This document shows, in pieces, positions 41,810 to 53,765 of a stretch of 64,000 bases of DNA (the stretch's first letter is position 1; the number at the start of each line of letters is the position of its first letter). The stretch is from Cricetomys ansorgei (taxonomy: Eukaryota > Chordata > Mammalia > Rodentia > Nesomyidae): assembly GCA_026225945.1 (NCBI GenBank), contig JAMJFZ010001228.1, positions 2,802,501 to 2,866,500 of the forward strand, given 5' to 3'. The notes below the pieces were generated by a model. The model was given only the letters and a program-made list of their open reading frames with translations. It made no database searches and had not been told where the DNA came from. The position numbers were made by a program, and so were the translations under genes.

Positions 41810-42190
41810 ATTTCCTCCCTGTGGGAAGTGGGGGAGAGGTTCATGAGACTCAGGAAGTAAACACACCTCTCCTGTCTGGGAAAGATGAAACTTACAGGAT
41901 TCAAGAATGTCCCTCCTCAAGGTTACAGAAGTAAATAACTGCTGCGGGAGGAGACTGACCAGCTGAGCTGCTGAGAGGAGGTTCTGGGAACTGTGGAGTC
42001 CTGTGGAGCTAGCTGCCTGCAAGCCACGCAGAGAATTCAAGTGTTGCAGCTTTTGTGAGTAGTCACCCATGTTGAGGTGGAATTCCTAGAATGCATTTGA
42101 GTTTTTCCTGCTCCTGTAAATAAGACCTCACTCATAGTCCTGTAAATAACCTTCATAAACCTAATATCCCTAATAAAAACTCATTGTTAA
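41810..42190. other. Possible degraded LTR-like repeat
   Basis: It has the composition of an LTR and a late CTAATAAAAACTC, but clear TG/CA ends and target duplications were not found. Confidence 0.25.
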
Positions 42191-42895
42191 ACCAACTTGG
42201 ACTTTTATAGAATCATGACTTTGACCTATTTTAGGTTCCCTATCTGGCATGTGTAGACATGTTTGAGTATGTTTTATCTCCCCAGGAAAACTCTCCCACA
42301 CACCAAACACTGAGCAGTCTCACCAGCCTTGGGCTTGGTTTTAATGATGGAGACACAGTGTTAGTAAAGGTGAAAGTATTTTTTTAAGTCAGTAAAAAGT
42401 GTATGAGGAAGAGGAAAAGGTGTGTCCAAAGAGAGTTATAAAACTGGTTTGGCAGAGCAGAGTGGTATTTAGTGAAGCAAATGAAAATCAGGCTGGTCAG
42501 GTGAGCTCCGGGGAGGCCAAAGTGTACTCTAAACACAAGGCAACAGAGTTTAGACAGTAGATCTGTATGTGGTGAGAAACTACAGGCTTTGGAGAAAGAG
42601 GGGGCATTGGAGGGCAAGCTTTTTACCAGTGAAGCTCCATGCTCAGCTGGAAAGAAGCAGTAAAACAGATATTACCAAGTGTCCAGGTGAAGTTGACCAG
42701 CATGGTGATATTGTAGGAACACCCATGGGCCTGGCCTCAAGGAAATTATATAAACAAAACTTATTATCAAGTCAGAATAGTATTTGCTGAGCTAGAAGGC
42801 AATGAATAGACATTTCTCAAGGCACATAAATGCTCAAAAGATATATGAAAAAAAAATTTCAATACCACATTAGGGGAATGCAAATTAAAAGCAGA

Positions 42896-43206
42896 TGAGA
42901 GCCAGAGAGATGGCTCAGAAGGTTATAGCACTTGCCACACAAGCCTGACAACCTGAGTTCAGTCACCAGAAACCCTGTAAAAGGCCAGATAGGCTGGTTA
43001 ATGTCTGTAATCCCAGCATTCCTACTGCAAGATGGAAGACAGACAAGAATCTCCAGGAAGCTTGCAGGCCAGCTAACCTGGTGTGCTTATCATGGCAGAA
43101 ACAAGAGAGGCCCTGCCTCAAAAATAATGTGGGAGGTGGGAACTACTGACTCCCAGAACCTGTCTTCTGTAACATGTGAGTTGCCATCCCCCCAAAATAA
43201 ATAAGA
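42896..43206 (+). repeat. B4-type composite SINE
   Basis: GCCAGAGAGATGGCTCAGAA, CTGTAATCCCAGCATTCCTA and an AATAAATAAG end, inserted in the ancient L1. Confidence 0.8.
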
Positions 43207-43260
43207 ACACAGAGAGAGACAGTACTTTACAACAAATGGCTGATATAAAAAGACAAAATG

Positions 43261-43476
43261 GAGCTAGAGAGATGGCTCAGTAGATAAGAGCTTTAATGAC
43301 CTTGCAGATGACCCAGGTTTGCTTCCCAGCTCCCACATGGCAGCTCACAACCATCTGTAACTTTAGTTCTAAACGATCCAATGCCCTCTCCTGGCCTCCG
43401 TGGGCACTGTATGTATGTGGTACACTTACATGCCGGAAAAACATTCTTCATACATACGAAACGTGAACAAATCTTA
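43261..43476 (+). repeat. B3 SINE
   Basis: GAGCTAGAGAGATGGCTCAG, CATGGCAGCTCACAACCATC and CCTCTCCTGGCCTCCGTGGG; a second SINE inside the ancient L1. Confidence 0.9.
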
Positions 43477-43593
43477 AAAAATAGATCATTGGAAATGAAT
43501 CTTTTTAAAAAGACAGAAGCTAACTTTAGAACTGTATATAGAGAAGGAAGCTCTTTGGTAAGAATGTGAATAGCCAAAAGCATTCTGGAAGAT

Positions 43594-43611
43594 AGAATTT
43601 AGATTCCTCAA
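43594..43611 (+). repeat. Left target-site duplication of the younger L1
   Basis: AGAATTTAGATTCCTCAA, repeated with one change at 47006-47023. Confidence 0.85.
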
Positions 43612-46600
43612 GAGCACTGCCAAACTCTTGCTATGAGGCCTCAGTCACACTGATACTCAAACCACACAAAGATTCAACAAATAGAATTACAGGCCAATTT
43701 CCCTCATGAATACAGATGCTAAAATAATAAAATACTTGCAAACCGCATTCAAGTAGGCTTCATCACAAAGACAGTTCAACATTCAAAAATCAGTCAATGT
43801 CATCCAGCACATAAACAAACTGAAAAAAAAAAAAACATGATCATCTCACTAGATGCTGAGAAAACTTCTGACAAAATCCAACACCCCTTCATGATAAAAG
43901 TATTGGAGAGATTGGGGGATACAAGGGCCATACCTAAACATAATAAAGGCAATTTACAGCAAGCCCATAGCCAACATCAAATTAAATAGAGAGGAGCTCA
44001 AAGAAATTCCACTAAAATCAGGAACAAGAAAAGATTGTCCCTTCTCTCCATACCTATTCAATATAGTACTTGAAGTTCTAGCTAGAGCAAGAAGACAACA
44101 GAAGGAGATCAAGGGGATACAAATTGGAACGGAAGAGAAGTCAAAGTATCCTTATTTGCAGATAATATAATAGTATATATAAGCAACCCAAAAAACTGGA
44201 CCAGGGAACTCCTACAGCTGATAAACAACTTCTGTGAAGTGACTGGCTACAAGATCAACTCAAAAAAATGTGTACCCCTTCTATATACAAATGAGAAATG
44301 GGCATAGCAAGAAATCAGGGAATCAACACCCTTCACAATAGCCATGAATGACATAAGGTATCCTGGGATGACTCTAGCCAAGAAGGTGACAGACTTGTAT
44401 GACCAAAACTTTAAGACCTTGAAGAGGGAAATTGAAGATCTCAGAAGATGGAAAGATATCCCATTCTCTTGGGTTGGTAGGATTAACATAGTAAAAATGG
44501 CCATCTTACCAAAAGCAATCTACAGATTCAATACAGTCCCAATCAAAATCCCAATATGATCTTGAAAGGGCAATACTCAACTTCATACGGAAAAAAAACA
44601 GCTCAGGATAGCTAAAATAACCTTAAAAAAAATAAAAGAACTTCTGGAAGTATCAACATCACTGATCCTAAGCTGTACTACAGAGCCATAGTAATAAAAA
44701 CTGCATAGTATTGGCACAAAAAACAGACATGAGGACCAATGTAACAAAATCAATCCAGACATAAATCTACACACCTATGGACACCTGATCTTCAATAAAG
44801 AAGCCAGAAACATGCAATGGAAAAAAGAAAGCATCTTTAACAAATGGTGCTGATCTAATTGGATGCCCACATGTAGAAGAAAGCAAATAGATCCATATCT
44901 ATCACTCACAGTACACAAAAATCAAGTCCAAAGTAGATCAAAGACCTCAACATAAAACCAGATACAGTGAGTTTAATAGAAGAGAAAGTGGGGAATAGCC
45001 TTAAGAGCAATGGTACAGGAGACAACCTCCTGAACAGAACACAGATGGCTCAGGCATTAAGATAAATGATTAATAAATGGGACCTCATGGAACTGAAAAG
45101 CTTCTGTAAGGCAAATGACACTGTCAATAAGACAAAACGGCAGCCTACAGATTGGGAAAAGATATTCACCAACTCTACTTCCAATAGAGGGCTAATATCC
45201 AAAATATATAAAGAACTCAAGAAACTAGACGTCAACAAAACAAATAACCCAATTAAACAATGGGGTGCAGTTCTAAACAATTTTCATAAGATGAAATTCA
45301 AATGGCTGAGAAACACTTTTAAAAAAATGTTCAGCATCCTTAGCCATTGGGGAAATTCAAAGCAAAACCACTTTGAGATTCCACCTTACTCCTGTCAGAA
45401 TGGCTAAGATCAATAACTCAATGACAGCTCATGTTGGCAAGGATGTGGAGCAAGGGGAACACTCCTACATTGCTAGTGGGAGTGCAAACTTGTACAGCCA
45501 CTGTGGAAATCAACATGGTGATTCTTCAGGAAATTGGAAATTGACCTACCTCAAGACTCAGTTATATCACTCCTGGGCATATACCCAAAGGACATCCATC
45601 CTACCACTATGTTTACAACAATTTTGTACGTAATAGCCAGAAATTGGAAACAACCTAGATGGCCCTCAATTGAAGAATGGATAAAGAAATTGTGGCACAT
45701 TTACACAATGGAGTACTACTCAGCTATTTTTTTTTAAATAACTGCATGAATTTTGCAGGCAAATGGAACTAAAAAAATCATCCTGAGTGAGGTAACTCTG
45801 TCCCAAAAAGACAAACATGGTATGTATTCACTTATACGTGGATATTAACCATTAAACGAAGGACAAAGCTGCTGCAATCTTCAAACCCAGAGAGACGATG
45901 CAAAAAGGAGGGCCCCAGTGGGGACATAGGTACCTCCCTGGTAAAGGGGAAATAGAACAGAAGATGCAGGAGGGACAGGGAATGATGGGAATACGAAGAG
46001 AAGGGACCAGAAAAGCGAAGAAAGATGGAGAGATAAAATATATGGAGAGAAAACCAGAATTGGAGGACATTTAGGGGGAAATTGGGAGACCTAATGCAGT
46101 AGAAACTCACTGGAATCAACAAAAGAGACCCTCGCAAAAACCTCTGGTAATGGTGGTTAAGAAGCCTAAACAAGCCATCTCCTGTAACTCGGCAAGGCTT
46201 CCCAGTGGTGGGACTGGGATGCCATCCCAGCCACAAAAACATCAACCTGTGCCCAATCCTCCCTTCAGGATCCACTAGGACAATGGAAAGGTAGAACACC
46301 ATGCTAAAAGAGGGAAACCATAACCGACACACGAGGGCAGGCCAGTAACTAGAGTCTGGACAGTCAGGAGAAGACTTCTAATGCTTTTCTGCTCTCTTCA
46401 TAGATTAATGCCTAGCCCAACAGAGAGGATCCCTACAGCAACTGAAGGGAGCAGATGCAGAGGCCCAAGGCCAAACAAAATGCAGAGTTTGGAAGACCCT
46501 CACAGAAGAAGTAGAGGAAGTATTTTTGGGACCAAAGGGGTTGAAATCATCAGGAGAACAAAACCCATGGAATCAACAGACAAGCACTCTTACAGCCCCA

Positions 46601-47005
46601 CAGGGCCTGGAGCAGCAGACATAGAACCTGCTAGGACCCCAAATATGTCTTGAGTTTGCCTGGCCTGGTCCTCTTACAGAACTCATACAGACTGGAACGG
46701 GTGTGTGTCCCTGAACCTCTTGCCCACCCTTGAGTACATTGTCCCTCTTCTGGATTGAATAGTTTAACATCGAAGTAGAGAATTGTGCCTGACTCTGTTC
46801 CGTCTTGTTGTGCCATATCTGAGCAGTAACCCTGGGAGGACTGCTCTTTCTTGGGAAGAGGCAGGGTGGGAGTATGAGGAAGGGGGGTAGACTTGGGGAC
46901 TAGGGAAGATGGGGGAGCTGGGAGGAATGAAGGGAGGGGTGGAAAGATGTTGGAATGTATTATATGAGAGAAAAAATTCTAATAAAAAATGTAAAAAACC
47001 AAAAA
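43612..47005 (+). mobile_element. 5'-truncated rodent L1 with 3'UTR and A-rich tail
   Basis: This 3.4-kb insertion holds the C-terminal half of L1 ORF2 (43680 to about 45850), then the 3'UTR with the G-rich tract at 46855-46945 and the end AATAAAAAATG plus an A-rich tail. The reverse-transcriptase motif at 44148-44172 reads [11 protein letters not shown], so the second catalytic aspartate of FADD is changed. Several stops and frameshifts break ORF2; longer open pieces remain at 44344-44559 and 45066-45407. Target duplications of 18 bp flank it, so its borders are firm. It cannot move by itself. Confidence 0.9.
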
Positions 47006-47023
47006 AGAATTTAGGTTCCTCAA
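47006..47023 (+). repeat. Right target-site duplication of the younger L1
   Basis: AGAATTTAGGTTCCTCAA, with 17 of 18 bases matching the left copy. Confidence 0.85.
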
Positions 47024-47125
47024 AAAGTTTAAATTAGAACTATGATGTGATCCAGTAATCCCATTACTGGATGAAACTTACAAAGGTAATTGAAGCATTT
47101 TGTCTGCATTCTTGTGTTCATTCAA

Positions 47126-47771
47126 TGTAGGCATAATATATGCATTGATTTTATTATTTATTAATTATTCTCACAGGTTCATGGCAGAGGATAGTTTATT
47201 CCTTGCTTATTCAGCCCCTGGTCCTAGAAGGTTTCGGCCCCTGGACAATCTAATCTTAAAATGCTAGCTCAGACCTAGAAAGCATTCAGCCTCCGAGACT
47301 TACTGCTGACTGAGCTCACTCTGACTAGCTGTCTTCTAAACTCTGAACTATAAATCATAAACCATCCATTTCAGACTCTCTGCCTTCTCTTTTAGCTTAG
47401 TCTGGACTGACTCTGCTCTTCTTGGCTTCTCCTTCTGAACTATCTGTGAGCTGACTGCACTCAAAGTGCCTAACTGAACTAACTTGCAGCTTCTCTCTGA
47501 GCTCTGCCTCTTGTTTGCTTCCATACTCTGCTTCTACTCCCTGTTTCTCTCTACTGAGGTGGGATTAAAAGTGTGTGCCACTACTGCCTTCTGAATTGGG
47601 TTTAAAGATATGTGCCACATTGGGATAAAAGGTGTGTACTAAAATTCTTTCTACCCTAGAGCAGACATGCTGCCAGATCAGAGGTTAGATGTCTATCACA
47701 CAGGTCTTTCAATATAATCCTTTGCTAGAGCAGCCATGCTGCTGGATTAAAAAAGTAAATGTTCCTCTACA
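47126..47771 (-). mobile_element. Solo ERV LTR (copy B) with 6-bp target duplication
   Basis: The element begins TGTAG and ends CTACA, a perfect 5-bp inverted terminus, and is flanked by ATTCAA at 47120-47125 and 47772-47777. Six-base duplication is typical of class II (ERVK-like) integration. On the minus strand it has GGAATAAACTATCC in a poly(A)-signal position and shares blocks with LTR copy A at 19449-20339, so it is read as minus-oriented. No internal genes remain. Confidence 0.85.
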
Positions 47772-48550
47772 ATTCAATTTTATTCATAACAGCTAACATG
47801 TATGAATCAATGTACTTGTCCATCAACAAATACATAAAGAAACTGGATGCCTATATGAACAGTGGGATAGTAGCCTTTTAAAACAGTCTTCCTTTAACAA
47901 GAGAATTTTGTCCTTTATAACATAAATAAGAGTGAAAATATTAAGGGAAGTAACTTGGACATAGATTGACAAGTGCTGAATAGTTCTACTTCTGTGTGAC
48001 ACCTAAAAAAGTTGAATCCATAGAGTGTATGGTAGTTACTAGGGTGATAGAGAAGGAAGTGGGGATACTGGCACAAGGTTCAAAGTTGCAGTTAGACAAG
48101 AGAGAACTAATATACAACATAATGACTGCAGTTAATTATAATGTTTTATAGTCTTGAAAATTGCTTAGAGTTTAATTGTTATTAACATGCACAAATATTA
48201 TATGAAGTAATGCATGTATGTCAGGGCAACTTAGCCATTCTACATTATAAATATACTCCAGTCAACATGTGCATGATAAATAAATATATAATTGTAGGTT
48301 GAAACAAATAAAATGTTAAAGAATATTTCAGAATCAATAGCTGGAACTTCAATACGGACTCCACAGTAGATGGTGATATGGTATCTGAGTGACACTGAAT
48401 CTGCTATTGTTCTGGATTCTGAAAGAATATTCTTGTCCATATTCATGCATCAGGAAAGAGGGAGACTGGCTTACATTGTCTGTAACTTCTTAACAGTTCA
48501 GTACTGACAGTAGCAGTAAAAAGATGTGTTGGTATACATACATAAGCAGA

Positions 48551-48962
48551 GACATATGATAGATAGAAGATAAATTTACATGATAGAAATAGTTGATTGA
48601 TGTTTGAAAGACAGACGTGAAGAAGATAGATAGACACACATGCTAGCTAAGTAGCTAGATGATAGATTGTTAGGATAGATACATGATAGGTTTATATGGA
48701 GAGATATAGAAGATAGATAGATAAATAGATAGGTAATAAATGAAAACAACAGGAGGTTAGGAAAAAAGACAGGATGATAGATGATAGATAATAGAAACAA
48801 ATAACAATCAGATAATAGAGATAGATATAGGGTGATAGATGGAAAAAGATGATAGATACATAGATAGATAGATGATAATAGATATATTATCTATTAGATA
48901 GATAATAGGTAGATAGATAGATACATACATACATAGATACATAGATACATAGATACATAGGA
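48551..48962. repeat. Degenerate (GATA)n array
   Basis: About 400 bp of GATA/GATAGATACATA units, purest at 48855-48960 and increasingly mutated to the left. Confidence 0.95.
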
Positions 48963-48999
48963 GATAATTGTGGCAAAATGGTACAGAGAATAGAGAATC

Positions 49000-49730
49000 A
49001 ATGTGTCATAGTTCACTTTATTAATCTTATAAATTATTCTCTAAGCTTATATTACTTTAAATAGGGAATTAAAACTCACACATACACTTAAAATATTGTG
49101 AGGGAATTCACTTGGTCTTGGCCAATTCCTAGAAGCAACTCTTACAGCAGAGGGGGTGGGGGGAGAGAAAGTTTCCTGGAATAGGAAAGATAACTCCATG
49201 TTCTCTAAGCATGATTTGCTTCACTTGGTTTCAGCATGGTGCCTAAGAAAGATGGAACTAAGCCAGTTGGTGAGGACTGCGCTTTCTTATCAGCAACATA
49301 CAGCAAAGCTACATTTGGGTAATACTCCAAGAAACGTGACGGAGACATGCCCTGGCTTCCTGTTCCAGCTGCAGGGAGTGCCCAATGCCTAACCCTACAT
49401 TGTCTTTCGCCCATCCCTCCTTCACCTTCTCAGATAGCTCATCAATGTAGGAGTCTGGTCAAAACAAAACTATGGGTTTTAGAGAGAAAAAATGCCTAAC
49501 TCTTTTCTCCAAGCTCTAAAAATGTTTACATTTCTAGCTAGTTGTTATTTCTCTTTAAATCCCTGCTAATTTTTTTCTGCCATGATACTACTATAGGCTC
49601 TGTATTTTGTATGGACCAAAATCCTTTCTACATAGCCAAGCCAGTCTATCATGATCTAAAATGATTATAGACTGTTACATATGTTTATGGTCTCATAATA
49701 ATAGAAAGTATATGACTTATTCCCTAAAAT
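49000..49730. other. Unassigned intergenic sequence
   Basis: No coding or repeat assignment. A short frame at 49230-49390 begins MVPKKDGT on translation but does not continue as a known domain. Confidence 0.45.
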
Positions 49731-49732
49731 TT

Positions 49733-49918
49733 GTTTTTTGATACAGGATCTCATATCCTAGGCCGGACTCTAACTCACTATGTAGTCAAAGACGACCTTT
49801 AATTTCTGACCTTCCTGCTTCTACTTCCACAAGCACAGGCCACTACGTCCCATTTTATGCAGTGTTGGGAACAGAACCCAGGGCTTTATACATTCCGGGA
49901 ACTTTATCTTCAGCTCCT
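49733..49918 (-). repeat. ID-B1 composite SINE
   Basis: CACTATGTAGTCAAAGACGA and CCTTCCTGCTTCTACTTCCA with an ID end (AACAGAACCCAGGGCTTTAT). Bases 49920-50255 after it are unassigned. Confidence 0.7.
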
Positions 49919-50255
49919 CATTAAACAAATATTTAAAATTCAAAGAAAAAATTTAGTGCCAAATGCCCTCCTCTGTCAGCCTTTCATCACCTTAAGAAAT
50001 GGGCCAGTCCTTCACCCTTCAGGGATATTGCCCTTTGTGTATCTACCTTCCTTCACACTCCAGTACATCAAGTTCTACCACTCCAACTTGAAAATCTCTT
50101 GGATCCAGCCCTTTTACAACCCCTCTCCCTACATTTTACTCCAAACATTGACCATCACCATGGCTACCCAACTGCCTCTGATGCTTCCACTTCCACGCTT
50201 GGTCTTCACAAACTATTCTCAGAGCAGCACCTAGAAAACTCTAAAAATAGAAGTC

Positions 50256-50395
50256 AGGGCTGCAAATGTAGCTCAGCTGGCAGTGTGCCTGAGTAGCCTG
50301 CACAAAGCCCTGGTTCAGTCCCCAGCACCTCATAAACAAGGTGTGGTGTGGGCTCATGCCTGTGATCTCAACATGTGGGGAGGGTGTTAGTGTTG
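50256..50395 (+). repeat. ID-B1 SINE fragment
   Basis: GGGCTGCAAATGTAGCTCAG, CTGGTTCAGTCCCCAGCACC and CTCATGCCTGTGATCTCAAC. Confidence 0.75.
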
Positions 50396-50721
50396 AGGCC
50401 ATGATTTTAGATTGAGTAGACTGAGGAAAATGGCTCTGGGAAAATAGGACTGAAAGGAATCACAAATAATGTAGAAAAAAGAAAGTCAAGTACAAAGACC
50501 CGGCAAGGCTGGAGGTGGGAGGGTTGGTGCCAGGAGAGCAAGAAACTGGCATGGCTGGAATTGTGAGGATTGGCTTTAGTGACAGTAAAGATAGCTAGGA
50601 GCCAATACATTCAGGGACTCACAAAAGTAGGGGTTAGTCGCTATGATGAGAGTTATAGTGATAGTTTTGCAAATGGGACTGGCATGATCTAACTCCTGTT
50701 TTTATTTATTTATAATTTTTA

Positions 50722-50932
50722 TATTTTAGACAGGGTCTCTAGCCTCAGCTGGCCTTGAACTCCCTATTTAGCCAAGGATACTCTTGAGCTTCTGATCTCT
50801 CTGCCTCCACCTCCAGGAATTGAGATTACAGGCATGTGCCACCACACCTTGTTTATAAGGTGCTGGGGATTGAACTCAGGAATTTGTGCACACTATGCAG
50901 GCACTTTACCAACTGAGCTACTTTCCCAGTTA
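50722..50932 (-). repeat. ID-B1 composite SINE
   Basis: AGACAGGGTCTCTAGCCTCA, GAGATTACAGGCATGTGCCA and GGCACTTTACCAACTGAGCT; a second B1 piece follows at 50941-51018. Confidence 0.85.
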
Positions 50933-51034
50933 TATAGAAAGTTGGAAGTCAAAGATGACCTTGATCTCTCATTTCTTCCAACTCCACCTCTAAATGCTGA
51001 GATCAGAGGCATGTGCAAGAGCATTGTTCTCTAT

Positions 51035-51105
51035 AGTCAGTTCCTTGCTCACAGTGGCACCTAGAGGTACTCAATAAATACTTGCTCAGTGATTAAATAC
51101 ATTCC
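51035..51105 (+). repeat. L2-like 3' end relic
   Basis: GTGGCACCTAGAGGTACTCA then ATAAATACTTGCTCAGTGAT resembles the conserved L2/MIR-type tail. Confidence 0.45.
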
Positions 51106-51339
51106 TGTCTCTTCGTTTACTACTTTTTTTCCCTTGCCATCCATTTAAATTCTTGCCCCCAGAATCTTGCCTTCAACCACTCAAAAATCCCATAGTTCTT
51201 TTCCAGCATTAATCACACTCCTGGATTTTTTCCAGAAATAAATACACCAGCTACTGGTTAGCAACCGAGCCCTTGGCAGCTGAGGCGAAGGACACAGATG
51301 CTATTCTGAAATCTAATCTCTTCAGCCTAGCAGGCTTGC

Positions 51340-51340
<1 letters not shown>

Positions 51341-51376
<36 letters not shown>
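51341..51376 (+). repeat. Uninterrupted A36 tract
   Basis: Thirty-six adenines without a clear SINE body on the left, preceded about 105 bp earlier by AATAAA. The source transcript was not recognised. Confidence 0.95.
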
Positions 51377-51378
<2 letters not shown>

Positions 51379-51589
51379 GATTCCAGCCCTGTGTTCCCAG
51401 CCAGAACCTTCCATTCTGAGATGGCTGGCCTTCCCACTGGGTCCCAGGTCATTTTTGTCCCTGTCATTTTAACTGCCCCTGTGTTTCTTATTCTGCTTTT
51501 GAAATCAACATACATGCCTTGGAGTTTAGATCAAATAATAACCCCTATATAGGGCTACTTCCTTTATTTCATTTTGCACTGTGTATGTG

Positions 51590-51950
51590 GTATTTGTGTT
51601 TGTGTACAAGATGGTGTGTGCATGTGTACATGTGTGCATGTACAGGTGCGTATGCACATGGGCATGTATGCCTGAGGTTTCCACTTTAATATTTATTTAC
51701 TTATTTATTTATTTATTTATTTATAGATATGGTCTCTCACCGAACCAGAAGCTTCCAATTTCCAAGCAACCTCTGAGGATCTGCCTGTCTTTGTACCCCT
51801 AGCAATAGTGTTATAAGTACATGACACCATGTCCGGCTTTCTACAGGTTCTGGGGATCCAAACTCACCATTCTTACACTGTCAAAACTTTTCCAGAAATA
51901 AATATACCAGTACTTTATCAACTGGAGCCATCTCCCAAACCTTAATAATC
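51590..51950 (-). repeat. B4-type composite SINE with (TTTA)n
   Basis: A GTGTGTGCATGTGTACATGT side, (TTTA)n at 51691-51724, GACACCATGTCCGGCTTTCT and CAACTGGAGCCATCTCCC. It carries an unexpected AATAAATATACCAG insert near its head. Confidence 0.65.
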
Positions 51951-52414
51951 TATACTTTTAAAGCATGTTTTACACATACTTTTCCTAGTAATAAAATAAT
52001 CTCTCAAAGTTTAAAAACAATATCTCATCATATACATTAAAATTAAATTGACTATTGGGGTCTTTCAATACATTATAGAATTAAGTAAATACTGAGTGTT
52101 TGAATTCAGCTCTGGGACAACCTGTCATGCCAGAAAAAGGGAAGTGATCGAAGATAACTGTGGTCATGACAGAAAGACGTACAGCATCTTCACATGACTC
52201 CTAGCAAGAGATGAACTACTGAAACAAGAGCCAACATAGCAAAGAAAATAGATTGAAATATACCAAATATGTCCGAAGTCATACATTGTTATAAATCATA
52301 TCAAACTCATGAGTTATATTTCTAAAGTTCTAAGTATCAGCTAGCTATTTTGTTAAAGGATAAATTTTTAGGTACTTGCTTAATTAAGTATTCTAGGTAA
52401 TTTAAAGAGGAAGA

Positions 52415-52560
52415 CCAGGGCAGGTGGGATAGCACTTGCTACCAAGCCTGACAATCTGAGTTTGATACCAGGAGCAACTGACTCCCACAAGTTGTCCAAT
52501 GATCTCCACATGCATAGACATACAAATAAACAAAATGTTTAAAACAGAAAATAAGGGAAG
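52415..52560 (+). repeat. B2-like SINE
   Basis: CCAAGCCTGACAATCTGAGT and GACTCCCACAAGTTGTCCAA. The region 52580-52900 beyond it is unassigned. Confidence 0.7.
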
Positions 52561-52943
52561 GGAGGGAGGGAGGGGCCCATGAATAGAGGCACCTACACTT
52601 GACGTGACAGCTTGACTAGCCTGAGAAAGGTGTGAATTCGTCAGAGAGTTCCTTGTAGAGCTTATATCACATTGGCAGACTGCCCACAGAGGCCTGGCAG
52701 GGAAAGTCTGACCTTTGCCTATGGTCCTGCCTGGAAGACTACATGGAAGCTTCAAGCCTTGGAAGACTTAATTCTGGAAGTGCCAGGAAGGGATTTTTGC
52801 CATGTTCCACCCCTCAAGCAAGTCTCCATAGCTAAGATCCAGAGTGAGAAGCATGTCACTGTCCAGCCTCCATGACAGGAGGGAAAAATAAGAGACTATC
52901 TCTAAGTTACCACTGTGATTATAGCTTTCTATATTTGTTTTTG

Positions 52944-52944
<1 letters not shown>

Positions 52945-52981
<37 letters not shown>

Positions 52982-53315
52982 ACACGCGCATGTGTGTGTA
53001 TTCTGGGGTGCAAGATATGTGTGTATATTCTGGGGTGCAAGACTATAGGGGCTAGAGGATAGACTCCAGTATTGTTTCTCATCTTCCATGTTTTTTTGAG
53101 GCAGGGCCTCTTATTTGCCAGTGTGTATGCATAGCTAGCTAGCCCATGAACTCCTGGGAATTTTCTTACCACCATTTCCCCATCTCACCATATAATTACT
53201 AAAATTACAGACATGTGCTACTGTGTCTGGCTTTAAGTGGATTCTGGGGATTCGAACTAAGGTCTTCATGATTGAGCAGCAAGGATTTTACACACTGAGC
53301 TATCTCCTCAGCCGT
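52945..53315 (-). repeat. (GT)n tract and B4-type SINE
   Basis: (GT)16-like run at 52948-52980, then GGGGCTAGAGGATAGACTCC, TTTGAGGCAGGGCCTCTTAT and GCTATCTCCTCAGCC. TGTGTATATTCTGGGGTGCAAG-type sequence is locally duplicated at 52995-53045. Confidence 0.75.
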
Positions 53316-53622
53316 TTTCTTTTCAATTGCACTTTTTACAGCCATAAACTTTGAGGAGGACAATGTCATATCACAGCAGCAAAAGGCTGGACACACCTGC
53401 ATGAAATACGTACTAAATAAAGGATTTGTCAAATGCAAAAGCACAGTCTGTGGGCTTCAAAATACTTAGTGTAGGAAAGAGAAAGGGACAAATGAATATA
53501 AATAGAACACTAGATCAGCCAAGAACCTATTATACCTGGGACCAGATGACAGGTACCTGGGATGTCATTACATCAGATTACTTCCATATATTTTTGATAT
53601 TTTCCTTAAGAATAAAGTCCCA

Positions 53623-53765
53623 GAGCCAGGCAGTGGTGGCACATGCCTTTAATCTCAGTAGTTGGGAGGCAGAGGCAGGTGGATCTCTGTGAGTTCAAGG
53701 CCAGCATGGTCTACAGAGTGAGTTCCAAGACAGCCAGAGTTACAACAGAGAAACCCTGTCAAGAA
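53623..53765 (+). repeat. B1 SINE, near full length
   Basis: CCAGGCAGTGGTGGCACATG, GGCAGGTGGATCTCTGTGAG and AGAGAAACCCTGTC, followed by a purine tract to 53885. Confidence 0.95.

Larger units (their letters stand above)
42795..48300 (+). mobile_element. Ancient L1 3' end, split by later insertions
   Basis: Pieces at 42795-42893, 43207-43260, 43480-43611, 47024-47125 and 47778-48300 fall in the order of an old mammalian L1 ORF2 terminus and 3'UTR. Examples are GAATGCAAATTAAAAGCAG, then TAGAACTATGATGTGATCCA, then CAATGTACTTGTCCATCAAC and a 3'UTR with AGTTGCAGTTAGACAAGAGA. Two SINEs, a younger L1 and an LTR sit between them. Confidence 0.7.

Noticed and set aside
44344..45407. Open pieces of L1 ORF2 considered as an active element
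   Set aside because: The element is 5'-truncated, has stops and frameshifts, and the FADD motif is altered.
45832..46332. A 166-codon minus-strand frame
   Set aside because: It is the antisense of the L1 ORF2 end/3'UTR, with no independent support.
48551..48962. Regularly spaced repeats, considered as a CRISPR-like or satellite array
   Set aside because: They are tetranucleotide GATA units without spacers, in a rodent nuclear genome.
49231..49392. Frame starting MVPKKDGT, reminiscent of a retroelement reverse transcriptase start
   Set aside because: The similarity stops after about eight residues, and no palm or catalytic motifs follow in any frame.
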